From Thauera sp. 2A1 (lineage in GTDB: Bacteria > Pseudomonadota > Gammaproteobacteria > Burkholderiales > Rhodocyclaceae), in assembly GCF_009469595.2 (NCBI RefSeq), contig NZ_SSXV01000018.1, positions 1 to 64,000 on the forward strand: a DNA stretch of 64,000 bases. Direction: 5' to 3'. The notes beneath the pieces are model-generated. The model did not search any database. It was not told the DNA's origin and worked only from the letters and a program-made list of their open reading frames with translations. The stretch's first letter is position 1; each line of letters opens with the position of its first letter. Position numbers and translations under genes: made by a program. This document shows positions 27,474-36,357 of the stretch, in pieces.

Positions 27474-28820
27474 TCACTCTCCAGTGCGCCGGACCGTTGC
27501 CGGCGCGAGCGGGGTTTCGGTTGATTCGTCGAGGCCGAGCAGCCGGTCGAGGTCCGCGCGGGCGCGGTGGGTATCGGCCAGGGTGCGCAGGTACTGGCTG
27601 CGGGCCTGCAGCAGCGTGCGCTGCGCATCGAGCGCTTCGAGGAAGCTGAACTTCCCCAGTTCGAAGCCCTTCGCCGCCGCGTCGTAGGCACTTTGGGCGC
27701 CGGGCAGCACCTGCTCGGCGAAGAGCTGGGCTTCCTGGCGTAGCGACGCCAGGCGCGCACGGGTCTCCCGCGCTTCGGCCGACACCTGCAACTGGCTGGC
27801 GGAGAGTCCTTCCCGAGCCTTCTCCTCGCGCTTGAGCGCCTCGAGCAGGTTGCCCCGATTCGTATCGAAGATCGGCAGCGGGACGGACAGGCCGACGATG
27901 GCCTGGTTGCGCCCCAACTCTTCAGACCGCTTCGCCCCCAGGCTGACGGTGATGTCCGGGATTCGGCGCGCCTTCTCGAGTTCCGTCAGCGCCTGCCGTC
28001 GGTCGATCTCCAGTCGGGCGCGGCGCAGGGCCGGCGCGTTGTCGAGCGAGCGCTCGAGATCGGCCATCGACGGGACCGCGGGCAACGCATCGAGCTGGGC
28101 GTCCAGCCTCCACGACAGGCCGCCGGGCTCGCCGAGCAAGGCCGCCAGCCGCGCCTGCGCACCGACCCACTCACTGCGCGCCTGACTCAGTTCGACCTGT
28201 ACGCCCGCTTGCGCAACGTGGGCCTTGGTCTCCTCGATGGGCGCCACCTTGCCGGCCTTGACGCGCTGGCCGGCGGCCCGGCTTGCCCGCTGGGCAAGCT
28301 CCATGGCCTGCTCGGCCAGGCGCACGCGCTCCTGTGCGGTCAGCGCGTCGTAATACGCGGAGGTGACGGACGCGCGGATCGCGAGTCGCCTTGCCGTGAG
28401 TTCCTCGGCGGCGATGTCGTGGCCGCGCTCGGCCGCCAGCATGCGCGCCGCGCGTTTGCCGCCCAGCTCGATCGTCTGGTTGAGCTGGAGCGTCGTCGTC
28501 CGCGTCTGACGCTGGGTGTCCTCAAGCAGGTAGGCGATTTCGGGGTTGGGGCGGCTGTGCGCTTGCTGGCTCGCGCCGGCCATCGCCTCCACCTCGAGCC
28601 GCGATGCGGCCAGTTCCGGGTTCTGCGCGTGGGCCAGCGCGAGCGCTTGGCCTAGCGACAGGGTGCCACTCACTGCCGCGTCGCCGGCTGCCGGCTGCGA
28701 ACGCCATGCTGGCGCTGGCGCGGCCGGCGCGGAAGTGGGCGGGTTCTGCGCCCACGTCATGAGGGGAAAGCACAGTGCGACGCACAGGCCGATGCCGCGC
28801 GAAGGGTCGATCTTCGTCAT
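27474..28820 (-). CDS. czcC: CzcC-type outer-membrane efflux protein (TolC family)
   Basis: This 448-residue protein has a signal peptide (GLCVALCFPLMTWA) and a Pro/Ala-rich linker. Two TolC-type repeats follow, with ALALAHAQNPELAASRLEVEAMAG and TLQLNQTIELGGKRAARMLAAE (SQ-IELGGKR-type motif) in the first. A C-terminal coiled region ends with the helix FSFLEALDAQRTLLQARSQYLRTLADTHRARADLDRLLG. It is the first core gene of the czc operon. Confidence 0.92.
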   Translation of the reverse strand: MTKIDPSRGIGLCVALCFPLMTWAQNPPTSAPAAPAPAWRSQPAAGDAAVSGTLSLGQALALAHAQNPELAASRLEVEAMAGASQQAHSRPNPEIAYLLEDTQRQTRTTTLQLNQTIELGGKRAARMLAAERGHDIAAEELTARRLAIRASVTSAYYDALTAQERVRLAEQAMELAQRASRAAGQRVKAGKVAPIEETKAHVAQAGVQVELSQARSEWVGAQARLAALLGEPGGLSWRLDAQLDALPAVPSMADLERSLDNAPALRRARLEIDRRQALTELEKARRIPDITVSLGAKRSEELGRNQAIVGLSVPLPIFDTNRGNLLEALKREEKAREGLSASQLQVSAEARETRARLASLRQEAQLFAEQVLPGAQSAYDAAAKGFELGKFSFLEALDAQRTLLQARSQYLRTLADTHRARADLDRLLGLDESTETPLAPATVRRTGE

Positions 28821-28960
28821 TGAGTCCTCGTCTGGACGGCGTCAGGCTCGCTCGGGCAATGCGCCCGGCGAGACGGATCAAAAGGAAACCGACGAGGGCG
28901 GCCACGCGACCGGTGCTCAACCGATGCGTGGATCCATGAAACCCGAACTCGTCGGCGGAA

Positions 28961-29320
28961 TCAGACGAGGAGGGATGCGGGCGGGCGAAGGAGGTTGTCC
29001 GGCGGCGGCTCGGACAGCGGGGAGCGATAGGGACTGTCGCCCGAGCGGTCCGGGAAGACCTCGAGACTGTGCGTGGCGGCAAACAGGGCGTGCGGGCTAT
29101 GGCTGTGGTCGTGATCGGCGCTGCAACTGGCGTCACACGCCTTGCTCGTCCCGTGATCCGAGCGCTCGGTGCCGTCACGGTCCGCATGATCGTGCGTGTG
29201 ATGACCCAGATGAGCGCGCTTCAGGGAACCGCCTTCGTGCGAGCAAAATGCCGCCACGGCCGCGGTGCTCCACTGCAGCGGCAGAAAAAACACGAGGAGG
29301 ACGATCAGAAGCTTGCGCAC
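28961..29320 (-). CDS. czcI: CzcI-like small exported protein
   Basis: This protein of 119 residues has a signal peptide (LLIVLLVFFLPLQWSTAAVA), then AFCSHEGG and a very His-rich middle (HLGHHTHDHADRDGT, CSADHDHSHSPHALF). Genes like this precede czcCBA in beta-proteobacterial metal islands and are called czcI, with a suggested regulatory or metal-binding role in the periplasm. It lies 140 bp upstream of czcC, same strand. Confidence 0.78.
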   Translation of the reverse strand: MRKLLIVLLVFFLPLQWSTAAVAAFCSHEGGSLKRAHLGHHTHDHADRDGTERSDHGTSKACDASCSADHDHSHSPHALFAATHSLEVFPDRSGDSPYRSPLSEPPPDNLLRPPASLLV

Positions 29321-29389
29321 GCACCGATTCTACAGGAGGTCTCAGGGTTGGAAATGGGGTGGCATCAATCCGTGGCGCGAACTGGAGGC

Positions 29390-29722
29390 TCAGTTCGCGC
29401 CATAGAGTTCCTCCATGTAAGCGCGCTCGGCAGGCGTCACGTTCTTGAGTTCCTGCAGGACCTGCTCTCGCGTTTTGCCGGGGCCCGCGTTCGTATCCGG
29501 CATCGGCAGATCACGCAGGAAAGATTCGTAACTTCCGTCTGCCTTGGCCTGCGCAAGCTCGCGCATCACGTCAGCGCGGGTCTTGGTGCTTTCACCATGG
29601 TCGGGATGAAACGTCCAGCCCACCTCGGTCGTCGTGCGATGCCAGACGTCCGCGTACGAGACGGTGGGGGCGACCAGAAGGCTGGCGATGAGCGCAGTGG
29701 AAGTGAGTATGCGAGCGACCAT
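29390..29722 (-). CDS. DUF4148-type small exported protein
   Basis: This protein of 110 residues has a signal peptide (LTSTALIASLLVAPTVSYA). The mature part includes STKTRADVMRELAQAKADGSYESF, typical of the small DUF4148 proteins common in Burkholderiales and their neighbours. It diverges from the czcRS genes and faces czcI. Function unknown; the context suggests induction by metal. Confidence 0.75.
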   Translation of the reverse strand: MVARILTSTALIASLLVAPTVSYADVWHRTTTEVGWTFHPDHGESTKTRADVMRELAQAKADGSYESFLRDLPMPDTNAGPGKTREQVLQELKNVTPAERAYMEELYGAN

Positions 29723-29890
29723 GATGGAACTCCTGTCGAATCATCCGTGACGCCAGACCGGTTTGGGCCTGCCGATGCCTTGAGGGTGAAGGCATGAATC
29801 GACTATACGAAGGCCGCTTCGTCAATTTGCGAACTGCCGCATTACGTTTTTGTAATGTCCGGCTCAGCCGGTTCTTGACATAATTCGATC

Positions 29891-30580
29891 ATGAAAGTCC
29901 TGGTGATTGAAGACGAGCCCAAGCTTGCCGACTATCTTCGCAAGGCCTTGTCGGAGAGCAGCTACGTTGTCGATGTCGCCAATGACGGGGCCACCGGACT
30001 GCACTTCGCCCGCGAAGGGCAATACGATCTGATCCTGCTGGATGTCATGCTGCCGGTCGTCGACGGCTTCGGCGTCCTGAACGAACTGCGCAAGAGTAAT
30101 CAGGTTCCGGTCCTCATGCTGACGGCGCGCGACAGGATCGAAGACCGGGTACGGGGGCTACAGGACGGCGCCGACGATTACCTCGGCAAACCGTTTGCGC
30201 TGTCCGAACTGCTCGCGCGGGTGCAGGCCTTGATGCGCCGGGGTGCCCTTTCCGCGTCACCCGCGGCGGAACTCAACATGCTTCGCCTCGAAGACCTCGA
30301 ACTCGACCTGATGCGCCGCAGGGCGACCCGCGGCGGGCTGCGGCTGGAGCTGACCGCCAAGGAGTTCACGCTACTGACGTTGCTGCTGCGCCGGCAGGGG
30401 GAGGTCCTCTCCCGCACCGTCCTGGCCGAGCAGGTCTGGGACATGAATTTCGACAGCAATACCAATGTCGTCGAAGTCGCCGTTCGCCGCCTGCGCGGGA
30501 AACTGGACGATCCCTTCGACCGGAAGCTTCTGCACACGGTCCGGGGGATGGGCTACGTGCTCGAAAGCCGGGAAGAATGA
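29891..30580 (+). CDS. czcR: OmpR-family response regulator of the czc locus
   Basis: This 229-residue regulator has a receiver domain with the acidic pocket (IEDEPK), the phospho-acceptor Asp in [15 protein letters not shown], Lys in DYLGKPF, and a C-terminal winged helix ending [21 protein letters not shown]. It is the response half of the CzcRS/CopRS type. It overlaps the sensor gene by 4 bp and diverges from the DUF4148 gene and the czc operon, so it most likely activates these promoters in response to metals. Confidence 0.9.
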   Translation: MKVLVIEDEPKLADYLRKALSESSYVVDVANDGATGLHFAREGQYDLILLDVMLPVVDGFGVLNELRKSNQVPVLMLTARDRIEDRVRGLQDGADDYLGKPFALSELLARVQALMRRGALSASPAAELNMLRLEDLELDLMRRRATRGGLRLELTAKEFTLLTLLLRRQGEVLSRTVLAEQVWDMNFDSNTNVVEVAVRRLRGKLDDPFDRKLLHTVRGMGYVLESREE

Positions 30581-31920
30581 AACCGGCGGCCCCTCGTTCG
30601 CTGCGCCGGTGGCTCTCGCGAGGGCTTGCCCTCCTGACCCTCGTCGGCTTGGGTCTGGTCTGCGCAGCCGTGTATGTGGCCACACACTTGAGTCTGGCGT
30701 CCCGGCAGGCGGTTTCGCTCGAGCAACATCGTCAGGTGATTGAACATCTCGTTGAAGAGCTTACGACCCCGGGCGACCTGGCCATCTTGCGTCACAAGCT
30801 CGACGACTTTTTTGCCGGTCGATCCGATCTGCGCTTGCGCCTGCGCTCCGCATCGGGCCAGTGGGTCTACGGCGCCGATGATCGAGGCCTCCTCATGCTC
30901 GCAAACGAGAAGCGGGTGGTCTTCGAGATCGCTTCTCCAACACATCCCTTCGCCCTGATGCAGGCAGAACTGACGTTGGACGTTTCATCCGACGATCAGT
31001 TGCTGCGCGGACTTGCATGGACACTGGCCGCCTGCGCCTTGACAGGCACGATCGCGATTTCATTGGGAGGAGCGTGGCTGGTGCGTCGAGCGCTCGAGCC
31101 GGTCAACGAACTGGCGCAACAGGCGATGCGTCTCGTGCCCGAACGGCTCGCAGAACGGCTCGACGGCGCCGCGCAGGCAGAGGAAGTGCAGCCGCTGGTT
31201 CAGCAGTTCAACGCCGTGCTCGAACGCTTGCAGGGAGCGTACATCCAATTGGAAGGTTTCAACGCAGACGTCGCACACGAACTGCGAACCCCCTTGACGA
31301 CGCTGATAGGGCAGACGGAACTGGCGCTGAAGGGCAAAGGTGACGCGGCTGAGCTTCGCGACATCATGGGTTCAAACCTCGAAGAGCTACACCGTCTTTC
31401 GAGTCTCGTGCACGACATGCTGTTCCTGTCCAATGCGGACCGGGGCGTCAAGGCACGCACCCGCACGATCAGCAGTCTTGCCGCGCTTGCGCGTGAAGTC
31501 GCCGAGTACCATGAGGCCCCGCTGCTCGAGGCGCGGCTCACGATCGGGATCATTGGCGATGCCGTAGCGTGCGTCGATGGTCGTCTCGTTCGGCAGGCGC
31601 TGTCGAATCTTTTGTCGAATGCCACCCGATACGCGCAACCTGGCACGACGATCGAGGTCGATATCCACGAAGCGGCGCCGGGAGAAGTCGCGTTATCCGT
31701 TACCAATACGGGTCCCGAGATTGCCGAAGAGCACCTTTCTCGCCTCTTTGACCGTTTCTACCGGGTCGATGCTGCGCGCAAGCATGGCGAGGATAACAAC
31801 TATGGCTTGGGCCTTGCGATTGTTGCCGCGATCGCGCGCATGCATGGGGGGCGGACGTTTGCTCGTTCCTCTCAGGGAATGACGACGATCGGATTCTCGG
31901 TTCCGTACAGCGACCGGTAG
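30577..31920 (+). CDS. czcS: Heavy-metal sensor histidine kinase of the czc locus
   Basis: This 447-residue kinase has two membrane segments ([18 protein letters not shown] and [19 protein letters not shown]) around a periplasmic sensor loop of about 120 residues, a HAMP domain, the phospho-acceptor His in [15 protein letters not shown], and the ATPase domain with [10 protein letters not shown] and [16 protein letters not shown]. This is the usual CzcS/CusS layout. It pairs with the upstream response regulator. Confidence 0.9.
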   Translation: MKPAAPRSLRRWLSRGLALLTLVGLGLVCAAVYVATHLSLASRQAVSLEQHRQVIEHLVEELTTPGDLAILRHKLDDFFAGRSDLRLRLRSASGQWVYGADDRGLLMLANEKRVVFEIASPTHPFALMQAELTLDVSSDDQLLRGLAWTLAACALTGTIAISLGGAWLVRRALEPVNELAQQAMRLVPERLAERLDGAAQAEEVQPLVQQFNAVLERLQGAYIQLEGFNADVAHELRTPLTTLIGQTELALKGKGDAAELRDIMGSNLEELHRLSSLVHDMLFLSNADRGVKARTRTISSLAALAREVAEYHEAPLLEARLTIGIIGDAVACVDGRLVRQALSNLLSNATRYAQPGTTIEVDIHEAAPGEVALSVTNTGPEIAEEHLSRLFDRFYRVDAARKHGEDNNYGLGLAIVAAIARMHGGRTFARSSQGMTTIGFSVPYSDR

Positions 31921-31991
31921 CGTTGGTCAGCGCCCGTTTCGCAGCGGCTGCTCGCATGCACGATACTTCTCCTCCACCGATGTTCCGTCCC

Positions 31992-34226
31992 TCAGTCCGT
32001 GCGTTCGGTCGGGCGCAAGAGGCGCAGGCCGTTGAACACGACGAGCAGGCTCGCGCCCATATCGGCAAACACGGCCATCCACATCGTGGCCGACCCCAGA
32101 AGAGCGAGCACCAGAAAAACGCTCTTGATGCCGAGCGCCAGGGTAATGTTCTGCCACAGTACCGAATGCGTGCGCCGCGACAAACGGATCGTCTCGGGGA
32201 TACGGCGCAGATCGTCGTTCATGATCACGATGTCAGCCGCCTCCATCGCCGTATCGGTGCCCGCCGCGCCCATGGCGATCCCCATGTCGGCCTGAGCAAG
32301 TGCCGGCGCATCGTTAATGCCGTCCCCTGTCATTGCCGTAGGACCATATTGGCGCTGCAGGTCGCGAATCGCAGCGAGTTTGTCTTCAGGCAGTAGATTG
32401 CCGCGGGCATCCTCGATACCGGCCTGCGCGGCAATCGACCGTGCGGTCGCTTCATTGTCGCCGGTCAGCATCACCGGGGTGACCCCCAGCGCACGCAATT
32501 CGGCAATGGCAGTCCGGGACGATGCCTTGATCGTGTCCGCGACCGCGAACAGGCCCAGCACCTTCGTCGACGAGGCCAGCAGCGTGACAGTGCGTCCTTG
32601 CGATTCGTGCTCCGCCAGCCGTGCCTCGAGTTCAGCACTGCACTGGCCGCGATCTTCGATCAAACGGTGGTTACCCAGAGCATGGACGTCGTCGCCGACG
32701 CGCCCCTGAACACCGCGCCCCGCAAGGGCATTGAATTCGTCGACGGCCTCCAGCGGGTGATCGAGCCCGGCCGCAATGGCTTTCGAGACCGGATGGTCCG
32801 AGTGGGCGGCAAGGCTTGCGGCAAGGCTCCCGGTTCGCTGCTCGGTATGGTCGGCGGCGATGGCGTCGAAGGCCACGAGGCGTGGCTTGCCTTCGGTCAC
32901 GGTGCCGGTCTTGTCAAGCGCGATCGCCTTGATCTTGCGCGCATCCTCGAGGTACGTTCCACCCTTGATCAGAATGCCCCGTCGTGCAGCCGCGGTGAGC
33001 CCGCTCACGACGGTCACCGGTGTGGAGATGACCAGCGCGCAGGGACAGGCGATGACGAGCAGGACCAGCGCCTTGTAGAGCGCATCAAGCCATGGCCAGC
33101 CGAATCCCAATGGTCCGACGATCGCCACCGCCAGCGCGATCACGAAGATGGCGGGCGTGTAGATCGCCGCGAAACGGTCGACGAATCGCTGCGTGGGCGC
33201 CCGCGTGCTCTGTGCTTCTTCCACAGCATGAATGATGCGTGCCAGCGTCGTATTGCTCGCCACGGCCGTCACGCGACATTCGAGCAACCCGGTTTCATTG
33301 ATCGTCCCGGCAAAGACGAGATCGCCGGGTTGCTTGTCGACGGGAATACTTTCGCCCGTGACCGGCGCCTGGTTGATCGCACTGTTTCCGACGGTCACGA
33401 CACCATCAAGTGGCACACGCTCGCCGGGTTTCACGCGAATGATGGCCTCCAGGTGCACCGAGGCCGCCGCGACGCGCACCCAACTTCCGTCCGCCTGCCT
33501 CACCTCGGCTTCGTCAGGGGCCAGGGCCATCAGGCTCGTGATCGCATTGCGTGCCTGGTCGACCGCGCGCGCCTCGATCAACTCGGCGATGGCATAGAGC
33601 GCCATGACCATGGCCGCCTCGGGCCACTGGCCAATCACGAATGCGCCCGTGACGGCGACGGACATCAGGGCATTGATGTTCAGGCGAGCACGACTGAGCG
33701 CGACGAGCCCCTTCTTATAAACGCTCAAACCCGACAAGCCGATTGCCGCAGCAGCAAGGGCCATACCCACGACCTTGACCAGGAGGGTTGCCGGTGCAAG
33801 GTAGGCCAATGCTTCAGCGCCCACCGCCAAGATCAGGGCACCCATCAGCCGCGCGAGCCCAGCTCCGATTCGCCGATCGTCGTCAGCGGACTCGGCTTGC
33901 AACGTCTGGCCAGACTGCCCCGCATCGACGAGATTGATCTCGAAGCCCGCCGCACGTATTGCATCTTGTGCCTGTTGCTGCCCGGCCGCGCCGGCCGTGA
34001 TCATAAGCGTGCGCGTACCCAGCGCGAAGCCAAGCCGGCGAACCCCGACGACCGACGACAGCGCCTGCCTGATCTCCATCTCTTCGGTAGCGCAATCCAT
34101 TGCCGGAATGCGATAAACCGTATTCTCGGCCGCCGCGCCGGGCAAAAGCTCCTGCGACGGCGTCGCGTCCTGCGCGCATGCACCCCCGACATTGCAGAGC
34201 TGGGTATCTTCAGTCACTTTGTTCAT
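31992..34226 (-). CDS. cadA: P1B-type Zn/Cd/Pb-exporting ATPase
   Basis: This ATPase of about 744 residues pumps divalent soft metals out of the cytoplasm. It has a heavy-metal domain with MDCATEE, the CPCALVISTPV motif in a membrane helix, the phosphorylation loop DKTGTVTEGKPRL, TGE (as PVTGESIPVDK), and MTGDGINDAPAL. CPC with the later membrane-helix pattern (..LGIKSVFLVLAL) fits the Zn/Cd/Pb group. The start is set at 34226 because AAGGAG lies 7 bp upstream and the MerR-type promoter lies just beyond; the in-frame ATG at 34280 would lie inside the promoter. Confidence 0.92.
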   Translation of the reverse strand: MNKVTEDTQLCNVGGACAQDATPSQELLPGAAAENTVYRIPAMDCATEEMEIRQALSSVVGVRRLGFALGTRTLMITAGAAGQQQAQDAIRAAGFEINLVDAGQSGQTLQAESADDDRRIGAGLARLMGALILAVGAEALAYLAPATLLVKVVGMALAAAAIGLSGLSVYKKGLVALSRARLNINALMSVAVTGAFVIGQWPEAAMVMALYAIAELIEARAVDQARNAITSLMALAPDEAEVRQADGSWVRVAAASVHLEAIIRVKPGERVPLDGVVTVGNSAINQAPVTGESIPVDKQPGDLVFAGTINETGLLECRVTAVASNTTLARIIHAVEEAQSTRAPTQRFVDRFAAIYTPAIFVIALAVAIVGPLGFGWPWLDALYKALVLLVIACPCALVISTPVTVVSGLTAAARRGILIKGGTYLEDARKIKAIALDKTGTVTEGKPRLVAFDAIAADHTEQRTGSLAASLAAHSDHPVSKAIAAGLDHPLEAVDEFNALAGRGVQGRVGDDVHALGNHRLIEDRGQCSAELEARLAEHESQGRTVTLLASSTKVLGLFAVADTIKASSRTAIAELRALGVTPVMLTGDNEATARSIAAQAGIEDARGNLLPEDKLAAIRDLQRQYGPTAMTGDGINDAPALAQADMGIAMGAAGTDTAMEAADIVIMNDDLRRIPETIRLSRRTHSVLWQNITLALGIKSVFLVLALLGSATMWMAVFADMGASLLVVFNGLRLLRPTERTD

Positions 34227-34245
34227 GATCACGCTCCTTGACGCC

Positions 34246-34276
34246 ATTGAAAACCCTGTAGTGACCACAGAGTCAA
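34246..34276 (-). promoter_or_regulatory. CadR-type (MerR family) promoter of cadA
   Basis: On the minus strand there is TTGACT, a 19-bp spacer containing a dyad (CTGTGGTCACTACAGGG), then TTCAAT. The overlong spacer with a centred dyad is the hallmark of MerR-family activated promoters. Confidence 0.85.
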
Positions 34277-34417
34277 CCACTTACCCTAATCAGCGCCTCC
34301 TCGGTCGGGCAGTCCATGTGGGTGATGACGAAAACGGATTGCTTCATGGTGGTCCTGCACGAGGAATGCAACGGTCGCTCGCGGGGCATGACACCGAAGT
34401 GACCACCCCGGGACGGC

Positions 34418-34930
34418 TCACTTCGGCTGCGGCTGCTGCGACATCCACTGCTGATGCTGCATCATTTGATCCATCATCATCTGCTGCATCGGCATGTATT
34501 GCTCCATCATGAATTGGCGCTGCTTGAGTTGCTCGGGCGTCAGACGCCGGTAGTCCCCCCACATGGGCCCGCCCATCATGCGGCCGCCCATACGGCCCTG
34601 GCCCATCATCGGCGCCCCGCCGCAACACCCCATCATCCCCGGTGCCCACATGCCGTGCATCATCTGCATGTTGTTCTGCATCGTGGTCCAGTGGTCCTGG
34701 AGCAGTTTCTGCCGCGCCTGGGGATCCTCCGTCTGGCGGATCCTGTCCATCTGCTCCTGCATCGCTCTCATGTTCTCCTGCACCTGCGCCATCTGCTTGT
34801 CAAAGTCCGTCGTGCCGGGGGCCTCCTGTTTCGTCTGCCCGCCCGCGCCGGCTGGCGGGTCGGCGGCAAAGAGGGACGGCGCCGGCATCGCGAGGGCCGC
34901 GGCCAATCCCAACGTGATCAATGGTTTCAT
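34418..34930 (-). CDS. Methionine-rich exported protein
   Basis: This 170-residue protein has a signal peptide (LITLGLAAALAMPAPSLFA) and is unusually rich in Met and Gln in its mature part (GMMGCCGGAPMMGQGRMGG, EQYMPMQQMMMDQMMQ). A helical segment DKQMAQVQENMRAMQEQMDR lies in between. Met clusters bind soft metals in periplasmic proteins, so a metal-buffering role is plausible. It is read from its own MerR-type promoter and diverges from cadR. I do not assign it to a named family. Confidence 0.75.
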   Translation of the reverse strand: MKPLITLGLAAALAMPAPSLFAADPPAGAGGQTKQEAPGTTDFDKQMAQVQENMRAMQEQMDRIRQTEDPQARQKLLQDHWTTMQNNMQMMHGMWAPGMMGCCGGAPMMGQGRMGGRMMGGPMWGDYRRLTPEQLKQRQFMMEQYMPMQQMMMDQMMQHQQWMSQQPQPK

Positions 34931-34983
34931 CTTGCGCTCCTTTCGAGGGTTCCCTGAGTCCTGCCCGCTGCGGCAGTGTCAAC

Positions 34984-35014
34984 ATTGAAAACCCTGTAGT
35001 CGCTCCGGGGTCAA
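34984..35014 (-). promoter_or_regulatory. Second CadR-type promoter, upstream of the Met-rich gene
   Basis: TTGACC, a 19-bp spacer with the half site CTACAGGG shared with the cadA promoter, and TTCAAT. It lies between the divergent cadR and Met-rich genes and should allow CadR to control both it and, by overlap, itself. Confidence 0.8.
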
Positions 35015-35048
35015 CGGCTTAGCATGAGCAATCGTGCGAGGAGGTGTC

Positions 35049-35519
35049 ATGCGGATCGGAGAACTTGGCCAGGCGACCGGCGTCGATGTCGAAACGATTC
35101 GCTACTACGAGAAGGCGAGGTTGCTGCCGCCGCCCGCCCGGGCAGCGAATGGCTACCGCGCCTACGGCGCGGCACACCTGGAACGCCTGAGCTTCGTCCG
35201 CCACTGTCGGGCGCTTGACATGTCGCTTGCGGAGATCAGGCACCTGCTCGATTTCGTCGCCCACCCGGAGGCCGATTGCGGTGAGATCAACCGGCTGATC
35301 GACGAGCATCTCGGACGGGTGCGGGCGCGGTTGAAGTCCCTGAACGCCCTGGAGAATCAGTTGGTGGCGTTGCGGGCGAGCTGCGGGGCCGGGCACGTGG
35401 CTGCGGACTGCGGCATCCTGCACGAACTGGAGGCCGCCGCCCATGGCGAGGCGTGCGTATGCCATCCGGCGGGGAGAAAACATCCAGCAGTGACGACGCA
35501 AAAAGCGAAGGAACGTTGA
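35049..35519 (+). CDS. cadR: MerR-family Cd/Pb-responsive regulator
   Basis: This 156-residue regulator starts MRIGELGQATGVDVETIRYYEK, the MerR helix-turn-helix, followed by a dimer helix. Metal ligands fit the CadR/PbrR type: Cys in HPEADCGEIN, then SCGAGHVAADC in the C-terminal loop, and a tail CVCHPAGRKH with extra Cys and His. It very likely activates the two 19-bp-spacer promoters at 34246-34276 and 34984-35014. The ATG at 35049 has GAGGAGG upstream; 35034 is an alternative. Confidence 0.9.
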   Translation: MRIGELGQATGVDVETIRYYEKARLLPPPARAANGYRAYGAAHLERLSFVRHCRALDMSLAEIRHLLDFVAHPEADCGEINRLIDEHLGRVRARLKSLNALENQLVALRASCGAGHVAADCGILHELEAAAHGEACVCHPAGRKHPAVTTQKAKER

Positions 35520-35552
35520 TCGGCGCTGCGTTGCGGCGGCTGGTCAACGAGT

Positions 35553-35591
35553 CTTAACGTACGATTTTTTCCCGTTTTCTGAGACGACCCT
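35553..35591 (-). repeat. Internal Tn3-type inverted repeat 3
   Basis: The repeat (CTTAACGTACG..CTGAGACGACCCT) differs from the terminal repeat by one inserted C and a few substitutions. It has the same orientation as the outer repeat 4, which lies 0.7 kb further right. Confidence 0.9.
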
Positions 35592-35594
35592 AAG

Positions 35595-35993
35595 ATGAAA
35601 AAGATGATGGCTCAGATGGGCTCGGGCGGCGAAGGCCCCATGGACATGATGCAGAAGATGATGGGGCAGATGGGAAGTCAGCCCGGCGGCGAGGCCGGCA
35701 ACCCCATGCAGCAGATGATGGGAATGTGCTCGGAAATCCTGGCGGCCATCCACAAGACAACGTCGATGGCCGCGCTTGCTACGCCCGAACTTCACACCCT
35801 GTTCGGCGAGTGGATGGAAAGCCTGGAACGTGAGGCGCTCGCGGCACTGGACGACCAGGGCGCGGCAGATGCAACGGCCCTGGCGACCAAGCTCAAGATC
35901 AGCGAGGCAAGCGCAATTCATGTTGTTGCGCACCTTGCCAGCAAGGGCAAGGTAAGTCTGAGCGTCCGCGCCACCGGGCAAGGTGCGCCGTGA
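35595..35993 (+). CDS. Met-rich protein with a C-terminal winged-helix-like segment, possibly 5' truncated
   Basis: This protein of 132 residues begins directly at the inner edge of repeat 3 (in-frame stop within the repeat at 35580), and no ribosome-binding site is visible, so the repeat may have replaced the original gene start. The first 45 residues are Met/Gly-rich (MMQKMMGQMGSQPGGEAGN). The C-terminal part (ATALATKLKISEASAIHVVAHLASKGKVSLS) reads like a winged helix. Function unknown. It overlaps the next gene by 4 bp. Confidence 0.6.
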   Translation: MKKMMAQMGSGGEGPMDMMQKMMGQMGSQPGGEAGNPMQQMMGMCSEILAAIHKTTSMAALATPELHTLFGEWMESLEREALAALDDQGAADATALATKLKISEASAIHVVAHLASKGKVSLSVRATGQGAP

Positions 35994-36202
35994 GTCCCAT
36001 TGTCCTGGAGTCCGTGTTGACGTGCCCACGCTGTGGATATGCCCAGCAGGAAACCATGCCGACCGACGCCTGCCAGTTCTTCTACGAGTGCTGCAACTGC
36101 AAGGCGTTGCTGCGCCCCAACCCCGGCGACTGCTGCGTGTTCTGTTCCTTCGGCTCGGTGAAATGCCCGCCGATTCAGGCGCAGCGCGGGTGTTGCGGGT
36201 AG
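35990..36202 (+). CDS. GDCCVxC-domain small Cys-rich protein
   Basis: This 70-residue protein has CPRCGY near residue 11, then YECCNCKALLRPNPGDCCVFCSFGSVKCPP. The GDCCVxC motif defines a small family often encoded beside metal, mercury or redox genes (in some bacteria with selenocysteine). Eleven or so cysteines suggest metal or redox function; here all are coded as Cys. It overlaps the previous gene and ends at a terminator. Confidence 0.82.
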   Translation: MSPIVLESVLTCPRCGYAQQETMPTDACQFFYECCNCKALLRPNPGDCCVFCSFGSVKCPPIQAQRGCCG

Positions 36203-36227
36203 CGCCCAGCTTTCACCGGCATCATCG

Positions 36228-36254
36228 ACAGCCCGCCTTCGCGCGGGCTGTTTG
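36228..36254 (+). terminator. Rho-independent-like terminator after the GDCCVxC gene
   Basis: The stem ACAGCCCGC / GCGGGCTGT with a short loop, followed by TTTGC, lies 25 bp after the stop codon. Confidence 0.6.
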
Positions 36255-36275
36255 CATCGTGGGGCTGAGGAACGG

Positions 36276-36313
36276 CTTAGCGTACGATTTTTTCCGTTTT
36301 CTGAGACGACCCG
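36276..36313 (-). repeat. Tn3-type terminal inverted repeat 4 (right outer end)
   Basis: The 38-bp repeat differs from repeat 1 at two positions only. It is immediately followed by TATGTT, the direct repeat that also precedes repeat 1. Confidence 0.93.
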
Positions 36314-36325
36314 TATGTTGGCCAA
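36314..36325 (-). pseudogene. Displaced start of the LuxR-type regulator
   Basis: Read on the minus strand this gives TTG GCC AAC ATA, with GGAGG eight bases before the TTG and an in-frame stop 18 bases before it. Joined to 15725 it restores the N-terminus MANIELDLEEYDHIVS. It begins about 33 bp downstream of the etfA stop, so the regulator was once the next gene after etfBA. Confidence 0.82.
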
Positions 36326-36357
36326 CGCCCTTCCCTCCAGTTACCGCGGATCGACTC

